Origin: Croceibacterium xixiisoli
Lineage (GTDB): Bacteria > Pseudomonadota > Alphaproteobacteria > Sphingomonadales > Sphingomonadaceae
Assembly: GCF_009827305.1 (NCBI RefSeq)
Contig: NZ_WTYJ01000001.1
Coordinates: 1,054,001-1,118,000 of the forward strand
DNA length: 64,000 bases
Direction of reading: 5' to 3'
Position 1 is the stretch's first letter. The number at the start of each line of letters is the position of its first letter. This document shows positions 8,824 to 17,927 of this stretch, piece by piece. Position numbers and translations under genes: made by a program. The notes beneath the pieces are model-generated. The model was not told the origin of the DNA and ran no database searches. It was given only the letters and a program-made list of their open reading frames with translations.

Positions 8824-9524
8824 GCGCCGTTGCTATCATTATCCTTGATCGAATCCATCCTGTATCCGAAGCCGAACACCGTCTGGATCACCAGACCGTT
8901 CTCCGCGCGCAGCGACAGCTTGGACCGGACGCGCGAGACATGCATGTCCAGCGTGCGGGTTTCGACCAGGTCGGAACTGCCCCAGATCTCCCCCAGCAGA
9001 TAGCTGCGGGAAAGCGGACGATCGATATTTTCCAGGAACACCCGCGCCAGGGCAAATTCCTTCGCGGTCAGTTTGACCGGCTGCCCGTCGAGCGAGATCT
9101 GGTCTTCCGCCATGTCGATCGAATAGCGGCCATGGGCAGTCTGTCGATCACGTGGACGGGCCTGAGTGCGCCGCGCGGCCGCGCGGATGCGCGCCAGGAT
9201 GATCGTTTCTTCCTCAGGCTTGATGATATAGTCGGTCGCTCCGGCTTCGAGCCCGCGCACCACATCGTCGGTGTCACCGCGTGCGGTCAGCAGGATAAAG
9301 GCCGGGGGCGTTTCCAGCCGATCGGTGGCCCAGCGCAGCACTTCGATGCCCGAAGTGTTGGGCATGTTCCAGTCGAGCAGCACGACGTCGAAGGTGGAGC
9401 GGCGCAAGGCGGTAACGACATCGGTGCCATCCGCAAAAATCTCGCAGGTCATGCCGGCAGATTCTGCCAGGCGGGCCATCTCTGCGGCGAGATCCGGTTC
9501 GTCATCGACGATCGCAACGCGCAC
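8820..9524 (-). CDS. OmpR/PhoB-family response regulator
   Basis: About 234 residues. The start is GTG at 9524 with CAGGGGGAC upstream; an earlier ATG lacks a ribosome site and would add ten residues before the receiver domain. The receiver domain shows VAIVDDEPD, phospho-acceptor Asp51 in VVLLDWNMP, and the conserved Lys in DYIIKPEEE. The C-terminal winged helix includes TLDMHVSRVRSKL and VFGFGYRMD. It is the likely partner of the CHASE2 kinase at 6065-8272, which points toward it from the other strand. It is coupled by ATGA to the downstream lipoprotein gene and is divergent from the amidoligase cluster across about 200 bp. Confidence 0.95.
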   Translation of the reverse strand: MRVAIVDDEPDLAAEMARLAESAGMTCEIFADGTDVVTALRRSTFDVVLLDWNMPNTSGIEVLRWATDRLETPPAFILLTARGDTDDVVRGLEAGATDYIIKPEEETIILARIRAAARRTQARPRDRQTAHGRYSIDMAEDQISLDGQPVKLTAKEFALARVFLENIDRPLSRSYLLGEIWGSSDLVETRTLDMHVSRVRSKLSLRAENGLVIQTVFGFGYRMDSIKDNDSNGA

Positions 9525-9731
9525 TTTAGCTGTCCCCCTGCACAAATGTAACATGGCCTTTTGGACCGATGCTCAACGCCTAGCTTAAACTATCCAATTT
9601 CGCTGCCGCCAAGACATTAGCTTTACAAGATTTTACCTAATGAGATGCTAGGGTTAGTACGTAGGCATCACCCGCAGCCGTGTCATACGGATTGTGTTGC
9701 AACGCAGCATGGAAAATCGTCTAATGCTCGG

Positions 9732-12700
9732 ATGATCCGCGCCGCGCTCCACCACGCCACCAGCTATCATTATGACCGGCCCGTCCGGCTCGGTCCGCAG
9801 ATCGTCCGGCTGCGACCGGCTCCGCACGCCCGCACAGCCATTCCCAACTATGCGCTCAAGATCGAACCGGCCGGCCATTTCCTGAACTGGCAGCAGGATC
9901 CGCATGGCAACTGGCTGGCGCGGATCGTGTTTCCCGAACGGGTCACGCATTTTTCGATCGAGGTCGATCTGATCGCCGACATGACGGTGATCAATCCGTT
10001 CGATTTCTTCGTGGAGGAAAGCGCGGAGCAGATCCCCTTCCACTATGATGCGGAAACGCGGGAAGAACTGGCCGCCTATTTCGAGGCAGAGCCGACCGGC
10101 CCGCTGTTCGATGAATTGCTGCAGCAATTCAGCCAGTGGCGGGGGCGGACGATCGACTTCCTGGTCGCCATCAATCAGGCGCTGGAACAGCGGATCGGCT
10201 ATGTCGTGCGGATGGAAGCCGGGGTGCAGGCGCCGGAAGAAACGCTGACGCTGGGCACCGGATCCTGCCGTGATTCCGGCTGGCTGTTGGTCCATCTGCT
10301 GCGGCGCCTTGGCTATGCCGCGCGCTTCGTATCCGGCTATCTGATCCAGATGAAGGCAGATGTGGAGCCGGTCGAAGGACCCAAGGGACCGGAAGCGGAT
10401 TTCACCGATCTGCACGCTTGGTGCGAGGTGTTCATCCCCGGCGCCGGCTGGATCGGGCTCGATCCCACATCCGGCCTGTTCGCGGGGGAAGGGCATATCC
10501 CCGTCGCCGCCACCCCGCATTATCGCTCCGCCGCGCCGATCAGCGGCGTGTCCGAACCGGCCGAGGTGTCGTTCAATTTCGCCATGCGCGTCGATCGCGT
10601 GCATGAGGCAGTGCGCATCACCAAGCCGTTCACGGACAAGCGCTGGGAAAGCCTGCTCGCCTTGGGCGCGCAGGTCGATGTGGATCTGAATGCGCAGGAT
10701 TGCCGGCTGACCATGGGCGGGGAACCGACCTTCGTGGCTGCCGATGATCCCGAAGCGCCCGAATGGAACAGCGATGCCGTCGGCCCGACCAAGGCCCGTT
10801 ATGCCGACCGGCTGATCCGCAAGCTGCGCGATCGCTTCGCGCCGGGCGCGCTGCTCCATCATGGGCAGGGCAAATGGTATCCGGGGGAAAGCCTGCCGCG
10901 CTGGGGCTATTCACTCTATTGGCGCAAGGACGGCATCCCCATCTGGCGCAATCCAGCGCTGATCGCGGCCGATCCGGATCAAGAGCAGCCCGATACGCTG
11001 GGCGCGGCCGATGCGCAGGCATTCCTGGACAATATTGCCGTCGGGCTGGGCATCGTCGGCGATTATGTGCAGCCGGTCTACAATGACGGCGAGAAGTGGA
11101 TCGAGCGGGAAGGGGAACTGCCGGTCAATGTGACACCGGGCGACCCGAAGATCGATGATCCCGAAGAACGCGCCCGCATCGTGCGGACCTTCGCGCGCGG
11201 CCTGTCGAAGCCGGTCGGCTATGTGCTGCCGGTGCAGCGCTGGCAGGCCGAACCGGCCAAGGGGCCACGCTGGAAGAGCGAACAATGGACTGTGCGGCGC
11301 GGCGCGCTGTTCGCGGTGCCGGGCGATGCGGCGCTTGGCTATCGCCTGCCGCTGGGCTCGCTGCCCTGGGTCCCCAAATCCGACTATCCCTATATCCATC
11401 CGCGCGTCAGCACCGATGCCCAGACCCCGATCGCCGATTTTCGCCAGCAGGCGGCAAAACCGGCGCAGGACCAGACGGAAGTCACGGCCGGCAGGCAGCG
11501 CCATGAACGCGTGGAGCAGGCTGAGGGCAATCGGCAGGATATCGTCGAACAGGAAATCATCGCCGGTGCCGTCCGCACCGCGATCACGGTGGAGGCACGC
11601 GGCAGCTATCTGTCGGTCTTCATCCCGCCGGTGGAGGAGATGGAGGATTTCCTCGAACTGGTCGCCCAGGTGGAAGCGGTGGCCGAAAAGCTGAACCTGC
11701 CGGTGCGGGTGGAAGGCTATCCTCCGCCGCCCGATCCGCGTATTCAGGTGCTCAAGGTCACGCCCGATCCCGGCGTGATCGAGGTCAACATCCACCCCAC
11801 CGCCAGCTGGGAAGATCTGGTGGAGGTGACCACCGGGCTTTACGACGATGCACGCGAATGTGGGCTGACGGCGGACAAGTTCATGGTCGATGGCCGCTCG
11901 GTCGGCACCGGCGGCGGCAACCACATGGTCATGGGCGGGGAAACCTTCCCCGACAGCCTGTTCATCCGCCGTCCCGACCTGTTGAAGAGCTTCGTGCTCT
12001 ATTGGCAGCGGCATCCCTCGCTCAGCTATCTGTTTTCCGGCCTGTTCATCGGCCCGACCAGCCAGGCGCCACGGATCGACGAAGCGCGGCATGACAGCCT
12101 GTATGAGCTGGAAATCGCCCTGGCCCAGGTGCCGCCGCCCGGCGTGGCGCCGCAATTCCCCTGGGTCGTCGATCTGCTGTTCCGCAACATGCTGGTCGAT
12201 GTGACGGGCAACACCCACCGCACGGAAATCTGCATCGATAAGCTCTATTCGCGTGACGGGCCGACCGGCCGATTGGGCCTGGTCGAGTTTCGCGGATTCG
12301 AGATGCCGCCGGACGCGAAGATGAGCGTGGCCCAGCAATTGCTGCTCCGCGCGCTGCTGGCGTGGTTTTCCCGCCAGCCGCAGGATGGCAGTCTGGTCCG
12401 CTGGGGCACGGCCCTGCATGACCGGTTCCTGCTGCCGCATTTCGCCTGGACCGACTTTATGGAGGTTCTCTCCGACCTGCGGCAGGCGGGTTATGATTTC
12501 GATCCGCAATGGTTCGAAGCGCAGAAGCAGTTCCGTTTCCCGGTGCATGGCACGGTGGAGGCGGGCGGCGTGCAGCTGGAGATCAGCCATGCGCTGGAAC
12601 CCTGGAACGTGCTGGGTGAAACCGGGGCGATCGGCGGGACCGTGCGCTATGTCGACAGTTCGACCGAACGGCTGCAGGTGCGCGCCAGCGGGCTGGTGCC

Positions 12701-13088
12701 GGGCCGTCACGTGATTGCCTGCAATGGCCGCCGCGTGCCGCTGCATCCCACCGGGCAACCGGGCGAAGCGGTGGGCGGGGTGCGCTATAAGGCTTGGGCG
12801 CCGCCGTCTTGCCTGCATCCGTTGCTCCCGGCCAATGCCCCGCTGACCTTCGACGTGTTCGACAGCTGGAACGGCCGCTCGCTGGGCGGCTGCGTCTATC
12901 ACGTGGCCCACCCGGGCGGGCGGTCCTATGACGATGTGCCGGTCAACAGCTATGAAGCCGAAGCCCGCCGCAAGGCGCGGTTCCAGGAATTCGGGCATAC
13001 GCCGGGGCAGGTGGATATCCCCGCCGAAGAGCATCGCGGGGAATTTCCGATGACGCTCGACCTGAGGCGACCGGCGCGCCTATACTGA
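9732..13088 (+). CDS. transglutaminase/DUF2126 fusion protein
   Basis: About 1118 residues, starting at MIRAALHH; no strong ribosome site is visible. The N-terminal 300 residues are a transglutaminase-like domain with an N-terminal beta region, catalytic Cys in [16 protein letters not shown] and His/Asp in DLHAWCEVF and GLDPTSG. The rest is the large DUF2126 region (e.g. [44 protein letters not shown]), related to glutamine-synthetase-like amidoligases. It is the first gene of a three-gene cluster known from comparative genomics as a peptide/amide ligase system. The substrate is unknown. It is cytoplasmic by the absence of a signal peptide. Confidence 0.93.
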   Translation: MIRAALHHATSYHYDRPVRLGPQIVRLRPAPHARTAIPNYALKIEPAGHFLNWQQDPHGNWLARIVFPERVTHFSIEVDLIADMTVINPFDFFVEESAEQIPFHYDAETREELAAYFEAEPTGPLFDELLQQFSQWRGRTIDFLVAINQALEQRIGYVVRMEAGVQAPEETLTLGTGSCRDSGWLLVHLLRRLGYAARFVSGYLIQMKADVEPVEGPKGPEADFTDLHAWCEVFIPGAGWIGLDPTSGLFAGEGHIPVAATPHYRSAAPISGVSEPAEVSFNFAMRVDRVHEAVRITKPFTDKRWESLLALGAQVDVDLNAQDCRLTMGGEPTFVAADDPEAPEWNSDAVGPTKARYADRLIRKLRDRFAPGALLHHGQGKWYPGESLPRWGYSLYWRKDGIPIWRNPALIAADPDQEQPDTLGAADAQAFLDNIAVGLGIVGDYVQPVYNDGEKWIEREGELPVNVTPGDPKIDDPEERARIVRTFARGLSKPVGYVLPVQRWQAEPAKGPRWKSEQWTVRRGALFAVPGDAALGYRLPLGSLPWVPKSDYPYIHPRVSTDAQTPIADFRQQAAKPAQDQTEVTAGRQRHERVEQAEGNRQDIVEQEIIAGAVRTAITVEARGSYLSVFIPPVEEMEDFLELVAQVEAVAEKLNLPVRVEGYPPPPDPRIQVLKVTPDPGVIEVNIHPTASWEDLVEVTTGLYDDARECGLTADKFMVDGRSVGTGGGNHMVMGGETFPDSLFIRRPDLLKSFVLYWQRHPSLSYLFSGLFIGPTSQAPRIDEARHDSLYELEIALAQVPPPGVAPQFPWVVDLLFRNMLVDVTGNTHRTEICIDKLYSRDGPTGRLGLVEFRGFEMPPDAKMSVAQQLLLRALLAWFSRQPQDGSLVRWGTALHDRFLLPHFAWTDFMEVLSDLRQAGYDFDPQWFEAQKQFRFPVHGTVEAGGVQLEISHALEPWNVLGETGAIGGTVRYVDSSTERLQVRASGLVPGRHVIACNGRRVPLHPTGQPGEAVGGVRYKAWAPPSCLHPLLPANAPLTFDVFDSWNGRSLGGCVYHVAHPGGRSYDDVPVNSYEAEARRKARFQEFGHTPGQVDIPAEEHRGEFPMTLDLRRPARLY

Positions 13089-13096
13089 CGCGGGTA

Positions 13097-15589
13097 ATGG
13101 CAAACCAGGCTGAAGATCTCTTCGGCCCCGGCCCCGGGGCTGATCCGCTCGCATATTATCAGGCGGGTGAGCCTGGTGGTGATGCCTATCTGGCGGCCCA
13201 GCCGCAGGTGGCAGACGCCTGGCGCAGCTTCGTCGCCGGGTTGGTGGCGCAGGGCAATGGCGATCTGGCGCGGGTGCGCGGCTTTCTGGATCGGCATGTC
13301 GACGAACTCGGCCTGGCTTACCGCCTGACCGGTGACGAGCAGGAACGCGCCTGGCCATTGAGCCCGATCCCAATCCTGATCGGCGCGGCGGAATGGTCGG
13401 GCATAGAGGCGGGGCTGGTCCAGCGGGCCGAGCTGCTCGAAGCCGTGCTGCGAGACATCTACGGCGATCAGCACCTGTTTGCAGATGGGCATCTGCCCCC
13501 GGCTATGGCATCGGGCAGCCCGCATTTCGCCCGGCGGATGATCGGCGTGAAGCCGCCCGGTGGGCATTATCTGCGGCAATATGCGGTGGATCTGGCCCGC
13601 GGGCCGGATGGCAGCTGGCGGGTGCTGGCGGATCGGACGCGGCTGTCGATCGGCGTCGGCTATGCGCTGGAAAACCGCCTTGCACTGTCCCGCTCCACCG
13701 GATCGCTGCTGGGTTCGATCGGAGCGCGGCGGCAGTCGGATTTCTTCGATGCACTGCGTGAAGGGATCGCCGCCGATTGCGTCCGATCGGATCCGCGCAT
13801 CGCCCTGTTCACGCCGGGGCGTTTCAACCAGAGCTATCCCGAACAGGCGCTGCTCGCGCGGCATCTCGGGTTTTCGCTGGTCGAAGGGCGCGATCTGATG
13901 GTGCGCAATTCGCGGCTGTTCGTGCGCACTATCGCGGGGGTGAAGCGGATCGACGCGCTGTGGCGGTGGATCAACACGCGCGATATCGATCCGCTCCATT
14001 TCGATTCCCGTTCCCGTATCGGCGTGCCCGATCTGCTGCAGGTCTGCGTCAGCGGCCAGATGCTGTTGTGCAACTGGCCGGGTGCCGGGGCGGTGGAATC
14101 GCGGGCCATGTCGGCCTTCATGCCGCGCCTGTGCGATCGGCTGCTGGGGGAACCGCTGCTGCTGCCCAATGCGGCAACCTGGTGGTGCGGGGGGCAGGAC
14201 GAACGCAACTACGTCGCGGCCAATCTGGATCGGCTGATCATATCATCGGCCTTCCGCCAGCCCAATGCGCTGATGCCCGATGGCAGTTCGCGTGCCGGGG
14301 CGGAATTGAGTGCGGCCGAACGGGCGGTGCTGCTGCAGGAACTGGACCGGCGGCCGATGGATTTCGCCGCGCAGGAAGTTGTTCGCCTGTCGACCACGCC
14401 ATGCCTGGACGATGGAGGGATCGCCCCGCGCGGTTTCACCATTCGCGCCTTCCTGACGCGTGGGGCCGACGGGCAGTGGGTGGTACTGCCAGGCGGCTTT
14501 GGCCGCATGTCGAGCGACGGCGATCTGCGGACCTCCCTGATCGGGGAGGGGGATATCTCCTGCGATGTCTGCGTGCTCGATTCGCCAGGATCGGAACAGG
14601 CGATGCTGGCGCCGGTTCTGGTTCCGCCGCAGGTGCGACGGGCTCAAGGGGTGCTTCCCAGCCAGGCAGCCGACAATCTGTTCTGGCTCGGCCGCTATGT
14701 CGAACGCAGCCACCAGGTCGCCCGCGTGGTGCGCACCATGCTGGATGCGGGCGATGCGCTGCAGACCGAGACGGGAATGGGCTCTGCCGCATCGCGCCTC
14801 GCGCGGTTGCTGGAACGGTGGGGCGCGGTGCCGCGCGCGGCATCCGCATGGCGCCCCGCCGATATCGCCGGTGCGGCGCTGGGCAGCGCAGATCAGCCGG
14901 GCAGCGTGATTACGCAGGACAGGCGTATTCGCGGGTTGGCGCGGCTGCTGCGCGATCGGCTCAGCCGCGACAGCTGGCGCGCGCTGAACCGGCCTCTGCC
15001 GCGCTATGTCCAGGGGGACAGCGATTCTATCACCGCGGCGGCGGACCAGCAGCTCGAACAATCGGCTGCCTTCGTGCGGCTGACGGCCGATACGATGAGC
15101 CGCTCTGCCGCCTGGCGTTTCTTCGATCTGGGCATGTGCATCGAACGCGCGTCGCTGATGACGCAGGCCTGCGCCACGATCGTTCCGGGGCAGGCGAGCG
15201 CGGTCGATCTGGCGGCCTTGCTGGATCTGGCCGATGCCCAGGCCGTCTATCGCGCGCGCTATCTGACCATGCCCTTCATCGCGCCGGTGCTAGACATGGT
15301 GTTGCTGGATCCCCAGCAGCCGCGCAGCCTGGTGTTCCAGCTCGGGGGCATCCGCGACCATCTGGAAACCCTGCCATCCCTGCGGGAAGACGGTCTGGCT
15401 GATTTGCCGTTGCGGCTGGCGCGGCAATTGTATGTGCGGGCAGAATCGCTCGATGCCGAAACGCTGACGCCCCGGACGCTCGACGATCTGCTGCAGGCGC
15501 TGTCTGATCTGTCGAATGCGATCAGCAAGCGGTTTTTCCTGGAAGAGGCGGCAACGCCGGAACGGGACGGGGCGCAGTTGCTGTCGTGA
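13097..15589 (+). CDS. circularly permuted ATP-grasp + alpha-E protein
   Basis: 830 residues beginning 8 bp after the upstream stop. The first about 490 residues form a circularly permuted ATP-grasp domain (EAVLRDIYGDQHLF, GSPHFARRM, TPGRFNQSYPEQALLAR, NWPGAGAVESRAMSAFMPRL). The last about 310 residues are an alpha-helical alpha-E domain opening with NLFWLGRYVERSHQVARV. In many bacteria the two parts are separate genes; here they are fused. ATP-grasp enzymes join a carboxylate to an amine at the cost of ATP, so with its two transglutaminase neighbours it may build and trim an amide-linked product. Target unknown. Confidence 0.93.
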   Translation: MANQAEDLFGPGPGADPLAYYQAGEPGGDAYLAAQPQVADAWRSFVAGLVAQGNGDLARVRGFLDRHVDELGLAYRLTGDEQERAWPLSPIPILIGAAEWSGIEAGLVQRAELLEAVLRDIYGDQHLFADGHLPPAMASGSPHFARRMIGVKPPGGHYLRQYAVDLARGPDGSWRVLADRTRLSIGVGYALENRLALSRSTGSLLGSIGARRQSDFFDALREGIAADCVRSDPRIALFTPGRFNQSYPEQALLARHLGFSLVEGRDLMVRNSRLFVRTIAGVKRIDALWRWINTRDIDPLHFDSRSRIGVPDLLQVCVSGQMLLCNWPGAGAVESRAMSAFMPRLCDRLLGEPLLLPNAATWWCGGQDERNYVAANLDRLIISSAFRQPNALMPDGSSRAGAELSAAERAVLLQELDRRPMDFAAQEVVRLSTTPCLDDGGIAPRGFTIRAFLTRGADGQWVVLPGGFGRMSSDGDLRTSLIGEGDISCDVCVLDSPGSEQAMLAPVLVPPQVRRAQGVLPSQAADNLFWLGRYVERSHQVARVVRTMLDAGDALQTETGMGSAASRLARLLERWGAVPRAASAWRPADIAGAALGSADQPGSVITQDRRIRGLARLLRDRLSRDSWRALNRPLPRYVQGDSDSITAAADQQLEQSAAFVRLTADTMSRSAAWRFFDLGMCIERASLMTQACATIVPGQASAVDLAALLDLADAQAVYRARYLTMPFIAPVLDMVLLDPQQPRSLVFQLGGIRDHLETLPSLREDGLADLPLRLARQLYVRAESLDAETLTPRTLDDLLQALSDLSNAISKRFFLEEAATPERDGAQLLS

Positions 15590-16458
15590 TCTATCATGTT
15601 AACCACCGATCGGTGCTCAGCTATGCAGCACCGGTGTTCGATGCGCGGATCAACCTGCGGCTGAAGCCCGTCGCATGGCCCGGGCAGAGCATGCGCGATT
15701 ATCGGCTGGAGATTGATCCGATGCCGGCGAGCATGCGGGACGAGGTGGGCCCCTATGTGGTCAACACGCTGGCGCTGAACCTGGCGGAGGCGCTCAGCGC
15801 CCTGACGGTTGTCAGCAGCTTCACCATGCAGGTGGATGCACCCGTCGTCCCACAGCACACGCCCTCCATCACCGATCTCAGGCAGCAGGCGCTGGCCGTG
15901 CAACGCATCGACGCGCTGGCACCGGCGCCCTATCTCTACGCGTCGCGTCTGGCGGCATTCGAACCCGATATCGCGCATTGGGCGGCAACAAGCCTGACCT
16001 CGGACCAGCAGGTGCTGGATGGCGCCCTGGACCTGGCGCGCCGGATCTATCGGGAATTCGCCTATGTTCCCGGGGCCACCTCCAGTTCGACCAGCCCGGC
16101 CGATGCCTTCCGCGCGCGGGAGGGGGTGTGTCAGGATTTTGCCCAGGTGATGATCGTCGCCCTGCGCAGCTTCGGCATTCCGGCAGCCTATGTCAGCGGC
16201 TATCTGCGCACTATTCCGCCACCAGGCCGGGAACGGCTGGTCGGTGCGGACGCCATGCATGCCTGGGTTGCCGTGTGGTGCGGGGATGCAGCGGGCTGGG
16301 TCGGCATTGATCCCACCAATGATTGCTTAACCGGGGAATCGCACATCACCGTGGCAATGGGGCGCGATTATGCCGATGTCGCGCCCGTCGACGGCGTATT
16401 CGTGGGGCAATCCGTCCAGCGCATGAAGGTGCAAGTGGATGTGGCTCCGCTCGATTGA
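15586..16458 (+). CDS. transglutaminase-like protease/transferase
   Basis: 290 residues with a GTG start that overlaps the upstream TGA (GTGA at 15586-15589), showing translational coupling. An N-terminal beta domain (MIYHVNHRSVLSYAAPV) is followed by the transglutaminase core, with catalytic Cys in REGVCQDFAQVMIVAL and His/Asp in HAWVAVWCGDAAGWVGIDP. It is the third member of the amidoligase-type cluster and probably acts on the same peptide substrate as the first transglutaminase domain, possibly as a peptidase. No signal peptide is present. A gap of about 110 bp with a strong terminator separates it from the convergent DUF6152 gene. Confidence 0.93.
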   Translation: MIYHVNHRSVLSYAAPVFDARINLRLKPVAWPGQSMRDYRLEIDPMPASMRDEVGPYVVNTLALNLAEALSALTVVSSFTMQVDAPVVPQHTPSITDLRQQALAVQRIDALAPAPYLYASRLAAFEPDIAHWAATSLTSDQQVLDGALDLARRIYREFAYVPGATSSSTSPADAFRAREGVCQDFAQVMIVALRSFGIPAAYVSGYLRTIPPPGRERLVGADAMHAWVAVWCGDAAGWVGIDPTNDCLTGESHITVAMGRDYADVAPVDGVFVGQSVQRMKVQVDVAPLD

Positions 16459-16501
16459 GCGGCCAGGCCATAAATCCCGCCAAGCCGAATTTCTTCAGCC
16501 G

Positions 16502-16539
16502 CAAAAAGGAAAGGCCCGCGATCCATGGGATCGCGGGCC
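16502..16539 (-). terminator. rho-independent terminator of the 16.6-19.8 kb minus-strand genes
   Basis: A perfect 12-bp stem (16513-16524 with 16528-16539) and a 3-base loop are followed, on the minus strand, by TTTCCTTTTTG. It ends minus-strand transcription past the DUF6152 gene and may also stop plus-strand transcription from the transglutaminase gene. Confidence 0.88.
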
Positions 16540-16571
16540 ATCCTGCATTGCCCGGATGGGCAGAGCTATGC

Positions 16572-16997
16572 TTAGCGGCCGCGGTTCGCTGCAGCTGCCA
16601 CAGCTTCGGTGGTCGGGTTGCCGAGCGACAGTTCGCGGCCATTCGGGAAGCGGATTTCCGCTGCCGATGCGCGGGTGTCGCCATCGCGTGCTGCGAAAGC
16701 GTCCACGATGATTTCGGTGCCCGCAGGCAGCGAGTTCCGGTTCCAGCCACGACGCAGCAGTGCGCTGGGTGCACCGCCTTCAACGCGCCAGCGTTCGACC
16801 TTGCCATTGCGGCGCGCGTCGATGTGGATCCAGGAGTGGGGGTTAACCCATTCGAACTTCACAACCTTGCCTTCCAGACGGAGCGGCTTGTTGCGGTCGA
16901 ACTCGGTGGCGAAAGAATGGTGTGCGAAAGCCGTGCCAACGGTGCCGGCTGCAACAACAGCGGCGAGAGCGGCAGCGGCCCATTTCTTGGTCTGCAT
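16572..16997 (-). CDS. DUF6152-type secreted protein
   Basis: 141 residues. The signal peptide ends G-T-A-F-A at residue 25 and mature HHSFATEFD follows. The motif FEWVNPHSWIHID puts the second conserved His at residue 54, 28 residues after the first. GWNRNSLPAG matches the RQGW region of its paralogue at 238-666. It is the third DUF6152 copy in the window and sits downstream of a GRWEGDTLVVET-family gene and a PQQ dehydrogenase, so the pairing of these two families occurs twice. Function unknown; periplasmic copper binding is my inference. A strong terminator follows. Confidence 0.9.
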   Translation of the reverse strand: MQTKKWAAAALAAVVAAGTVGTAFAHHSFATEFDRNKPLRLEGKVVKFEWVNPHSWIHIDARRNGKVERWRVEGGAPSALLRRGWNRNSLPAGTEIIVDAFAARDGDTRASAAEIRFPNGRELSLGNPTTEAVAAAANRGR

Positions 16998-17035
16998 TTT
17001 TATCTACTCCTCAAACTTCACTCGCTCTCGTGCTC

Positions 17036-17896
17036 TTATTCCGAGCCTTCCTTGTTCTCGAGCAGATCGCCATATAGCATCTGTTCGCTGAACGGTACGC
17101 AACGGAATTCGAGCAACTGGGCATTCTCTTCCACGCGCCGATAGATCGGCATCTTCATAGTCCAGGCTTCGGTATAAACGGTCGGATCTTCAATGGTCAC
17201 TTCATAATCCATGTGGTCTGCACCACGGGGAGTGAAGCGTTCGATGACGGTGGCCGTGTTGGTCAGATAATTGCCCGCACGGTCCAGCCAGGTAACGCCT
17301 TCGATCATTTCACCGGCCGGCAGCTTCACGTCGCCGGGGCCCTGGGCCAGGGTCGTCACGACCAGCGTGTCGCCTTCCCACTTGCCGTAGGACGTGCCCA
17401 TCCAGGTGTCGATCGGCGGGATGCCGACTTCCTGCATGTGGATCACGCGATTCGCGGTGGCATATTCATAGACGAACAGAATATCGTCGCCCGTGCCCTG
17501 CACGATCTGGAAGGGATAACCCATATAGGTCGCGCGCGGGATGCCGGGCAGGTAGCAGGCGCCTTCCGGGTCGTGGCGAACCGGGTTTGCCTTGTTCTGC
17601 GCCAGCCGTTCCTGGGCTGCGTCATTGTAGGGGATCTTGCCGCCGACAACCACGCCAAGGCCGGCGGGAATCGCGCCGATCGCGCCAACCAGGCGGTCTG
17701 CAACCGGATTCGGGCCGGCCGAATGCGGCTCCACGTTCCAGTTGGCGGTGCCCATGGTCTGCCAGACGCCGTTGATGTTCGGGTTTTCACCGATGCGGGC
17801 CGGGGCCTGCTGCTGGGCGTTCTGTGCCATGGCGACACCCGGCACAGCCAGTGCGAAGGCTGCCACAGTGGCGGCCAGGATCGAGATATTCTTCAT
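17036..17896 (-). CDS. secreted protein of the GRWEGDTLVVET-like family
   Basis: About 286 residues starting at MKNISILAATVAAFAL; an upstream extension overlaps the PQQ gene and is not needed. The signal peptide ends G-V-A-M-A. Landmarks are NINGVWQTMG, a C-Y-L-P-G-I-P-R segment, SYGKWEGDTLVVTT, VIERFTPRG and YEVTIEDPTVYTEAWT. The same succession occurs in the three paralogues at 659, 25938 and 27112. It lies 31 bp downstream of a PQQ dehydrogenase gene and 38 bp upstream of a DUF6152 gene, so the three form a likely operon. Its biochemical role is unknown; a partner or product-binding role for the quinoprotein is possible. Confidence 0.85.
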   Translation of the reverse strand: MKNISILAATVAAFALAVPGVAMAQNAQQQAPARIGENPNINGVWQTMGTANWNVEPHSAGPNPVADRLVGAIGAIPAGLGVVVGGKIPYNDAAQERLAQNKANPVRHDPEGACYLPGIPRATYMGYPFQIVQGTGDDILFVYEYATANRVIHMQEVGIPPIDTWMGTSYGKWEGDTLVVTTLAQGPGDVKLPAGEMIEGVTWLDRAGNYLTNTATVIERFTPRGADHMDYEVTIEDPTVYTEAWTMKMPIYRRVEENAQLLEFRCVPFSEQMLYGDLLENKEGSE

Positions 17897-17927
17897 TCCC
17901 CCGAGTAACCTCTCTTGTTTGTATCGC

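Noticed and set aside
10911-13034. 707-codon open frame on the minus strand, antisense to the transglutaminase/DUF2126 gene
   Set aside because: It is His-, Arg- and Gly-rich without domain structure and lies wholly inside a conserved gene. Long antisense frames are normal in such G+C-rich DNA. The same applies to 13777-15402, 17982-19979, 22254-23516, 28221-30125, 34218-35678 and 55884-57494.
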